In this document: one piece after another, positions 32,503 to 32,730 of the stretch
Position numbering within the stretch: the first letter of the stretch is position 1
Layout of the letters: every line of letters starts with the position of its first letter
Origin: Bacteroidota bacterium
Lineage (GTDB): Bacteria; Bacteroidota; Bacteroidia; Sphingobacteriales; Sphingobacteriaceae
DNA length: 32,730 nucleotides
Direction: 5' to 3'
Assembly: GCA_016868395.1 (NCBI GenBank)
Contig: VGGW01000008.1
Span: forward strand, 1-32,730
The notes under the pieces: generated by a model
What the model saw: the letters and a program-made list of their open reading frames with translations, nothing else
Database searches by the model: none
Told to the model about the DNA's origin: nothing
Program-made: the position numbers and the translations under genes

Positions 32503-32730
32503 ATGAAAAGAATCAGGTACATATTTTTGGCAGGTTTTCTATTTGTTCTTTTTTCATGTCAGAATAATAGCGGTTCGGTTCAGCAATCTTATACAAGTGG
32601 TTATGAACAGATTTTAGTTGATGAATCATTTGCACCTATCATTGAGGATCAGGAGTATTTGTTTGAAAGTACCTACCCCAATGCTAAGCTTGATCTGGTG
32701 ATGAAATCTGAAAATGAATTACTAAATTTG
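32503..32730 (+). CDS. PstS-like phosphate-binding lipoprotein (5' part, runs off the window)
   Basis: The first 76 codons are visible and open to the window's end. A lipoprotein signal peptide, MKRIRYIFLAGFLFVLFSC, has its lipobox Cys at residue 19. The mature part begins with a Gln/Ser-rich linker and then GYEQILVDESFAPIIEDQEY, the N-terminal strand of periplasmic phosphate-binding proteins (PBP-like). Position directly after exbB-exbD-exbD-tonB and the small membrane gene matches the Bacteroidota cluster in which a PstS-type protein comes next. The identity rests on the N-terminus and context alone. Confidence 0.7.
   Translation, partial: MKRIRYIFLAGFLFVLFSCQNNSGSVQQSYTSGYEQILVDESFAPIIEDQEYLFESTYPNAKLDLVMKSENELLNL

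Overview
The window looks like chromosomal DNA from a member of the Bacteroidota, most likely the Sphingobacteriales (Pedobacter/Solitalea-type). The reasons are: low G+C; a single large b558-type SdhC with no SdhD; an exbB-exbD-exbD-tonB-pstS transport cluster; a Bacteroidota-type TonB N-terminus; a LytS/LytTR pair; a bacterial SUI1 protein; and repeated matches to the Bacteroidota -7 promoter box TAnnTTTG upstream of most transcription units. Species-level placement is an inference and cannot be settled here.

Layout. 1-125: right end of a short inverted-repeat element. 340-1326: pdhB, ending in a bidirectional terminator shared with a convergent Lrp/AsnC regulator. 2012-2124: an autonomous, odd tRNA-like gene with its own terminator. 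2378-3896: a lipoprotein beta-propeller and a small four-helix membrane protein. 3968-7063: a trp transcription unit that starts with a 25-codon leader ORF containing tandem Trp codons, then an intrinsic terminator, then trpE, trpG and trpC; trpD, trpF, trpB and trpA are absent. 7155-11193: hflX, rbfA, a hemolysin-III family gene, a periplasmic TonB-C-domain protein, a small membrane protein and aat. 11381-11806: a second, inverted copy of the repeat element, inserted exactly at the stop codon of the next gene. 11807-15733 (minus): SNF2 helicase and dapF. 15960-17474: a DegP/HtrA protease. 17797-21462: sdhC-sdhA-sdhB. 21907-22327: third copy of the element. 22487-22663 (minus): a possible 58-residue membrane peptide. 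22864-24592: LytS-type kinase and LytTR regulator. 24612-27253 (minus): plsC-like acyltransferase, Nudix hydrolase, metK. 27474-28694: lipid kinase and SUI1 factor. 29285-32730: exbB, two exbD, tonB, a small membrane protein and the 5' end of a PstS-like lipoprotein.

Most genes are core metabolism or housekeeping. The items that stand out are: (1) a classical, ribosome-mediated tryptophan attenuator in front of a split trp operon; (2) a 113-nt tRNA-like gene with a Leu-type body, a non-standard anticodon loop lacking U33, G73 and an oversized variable arm; (3) a MITE-like family of about 420-426 bp in three copies, one with a 9-bp target duplication that contains the stop codon of the SNF2 gene; (4) a strong hairpin between exbB and exbD that could set subunit ratios. 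No CRISPR array, prophage, toxin-antitoxin pair or defence island was seen.
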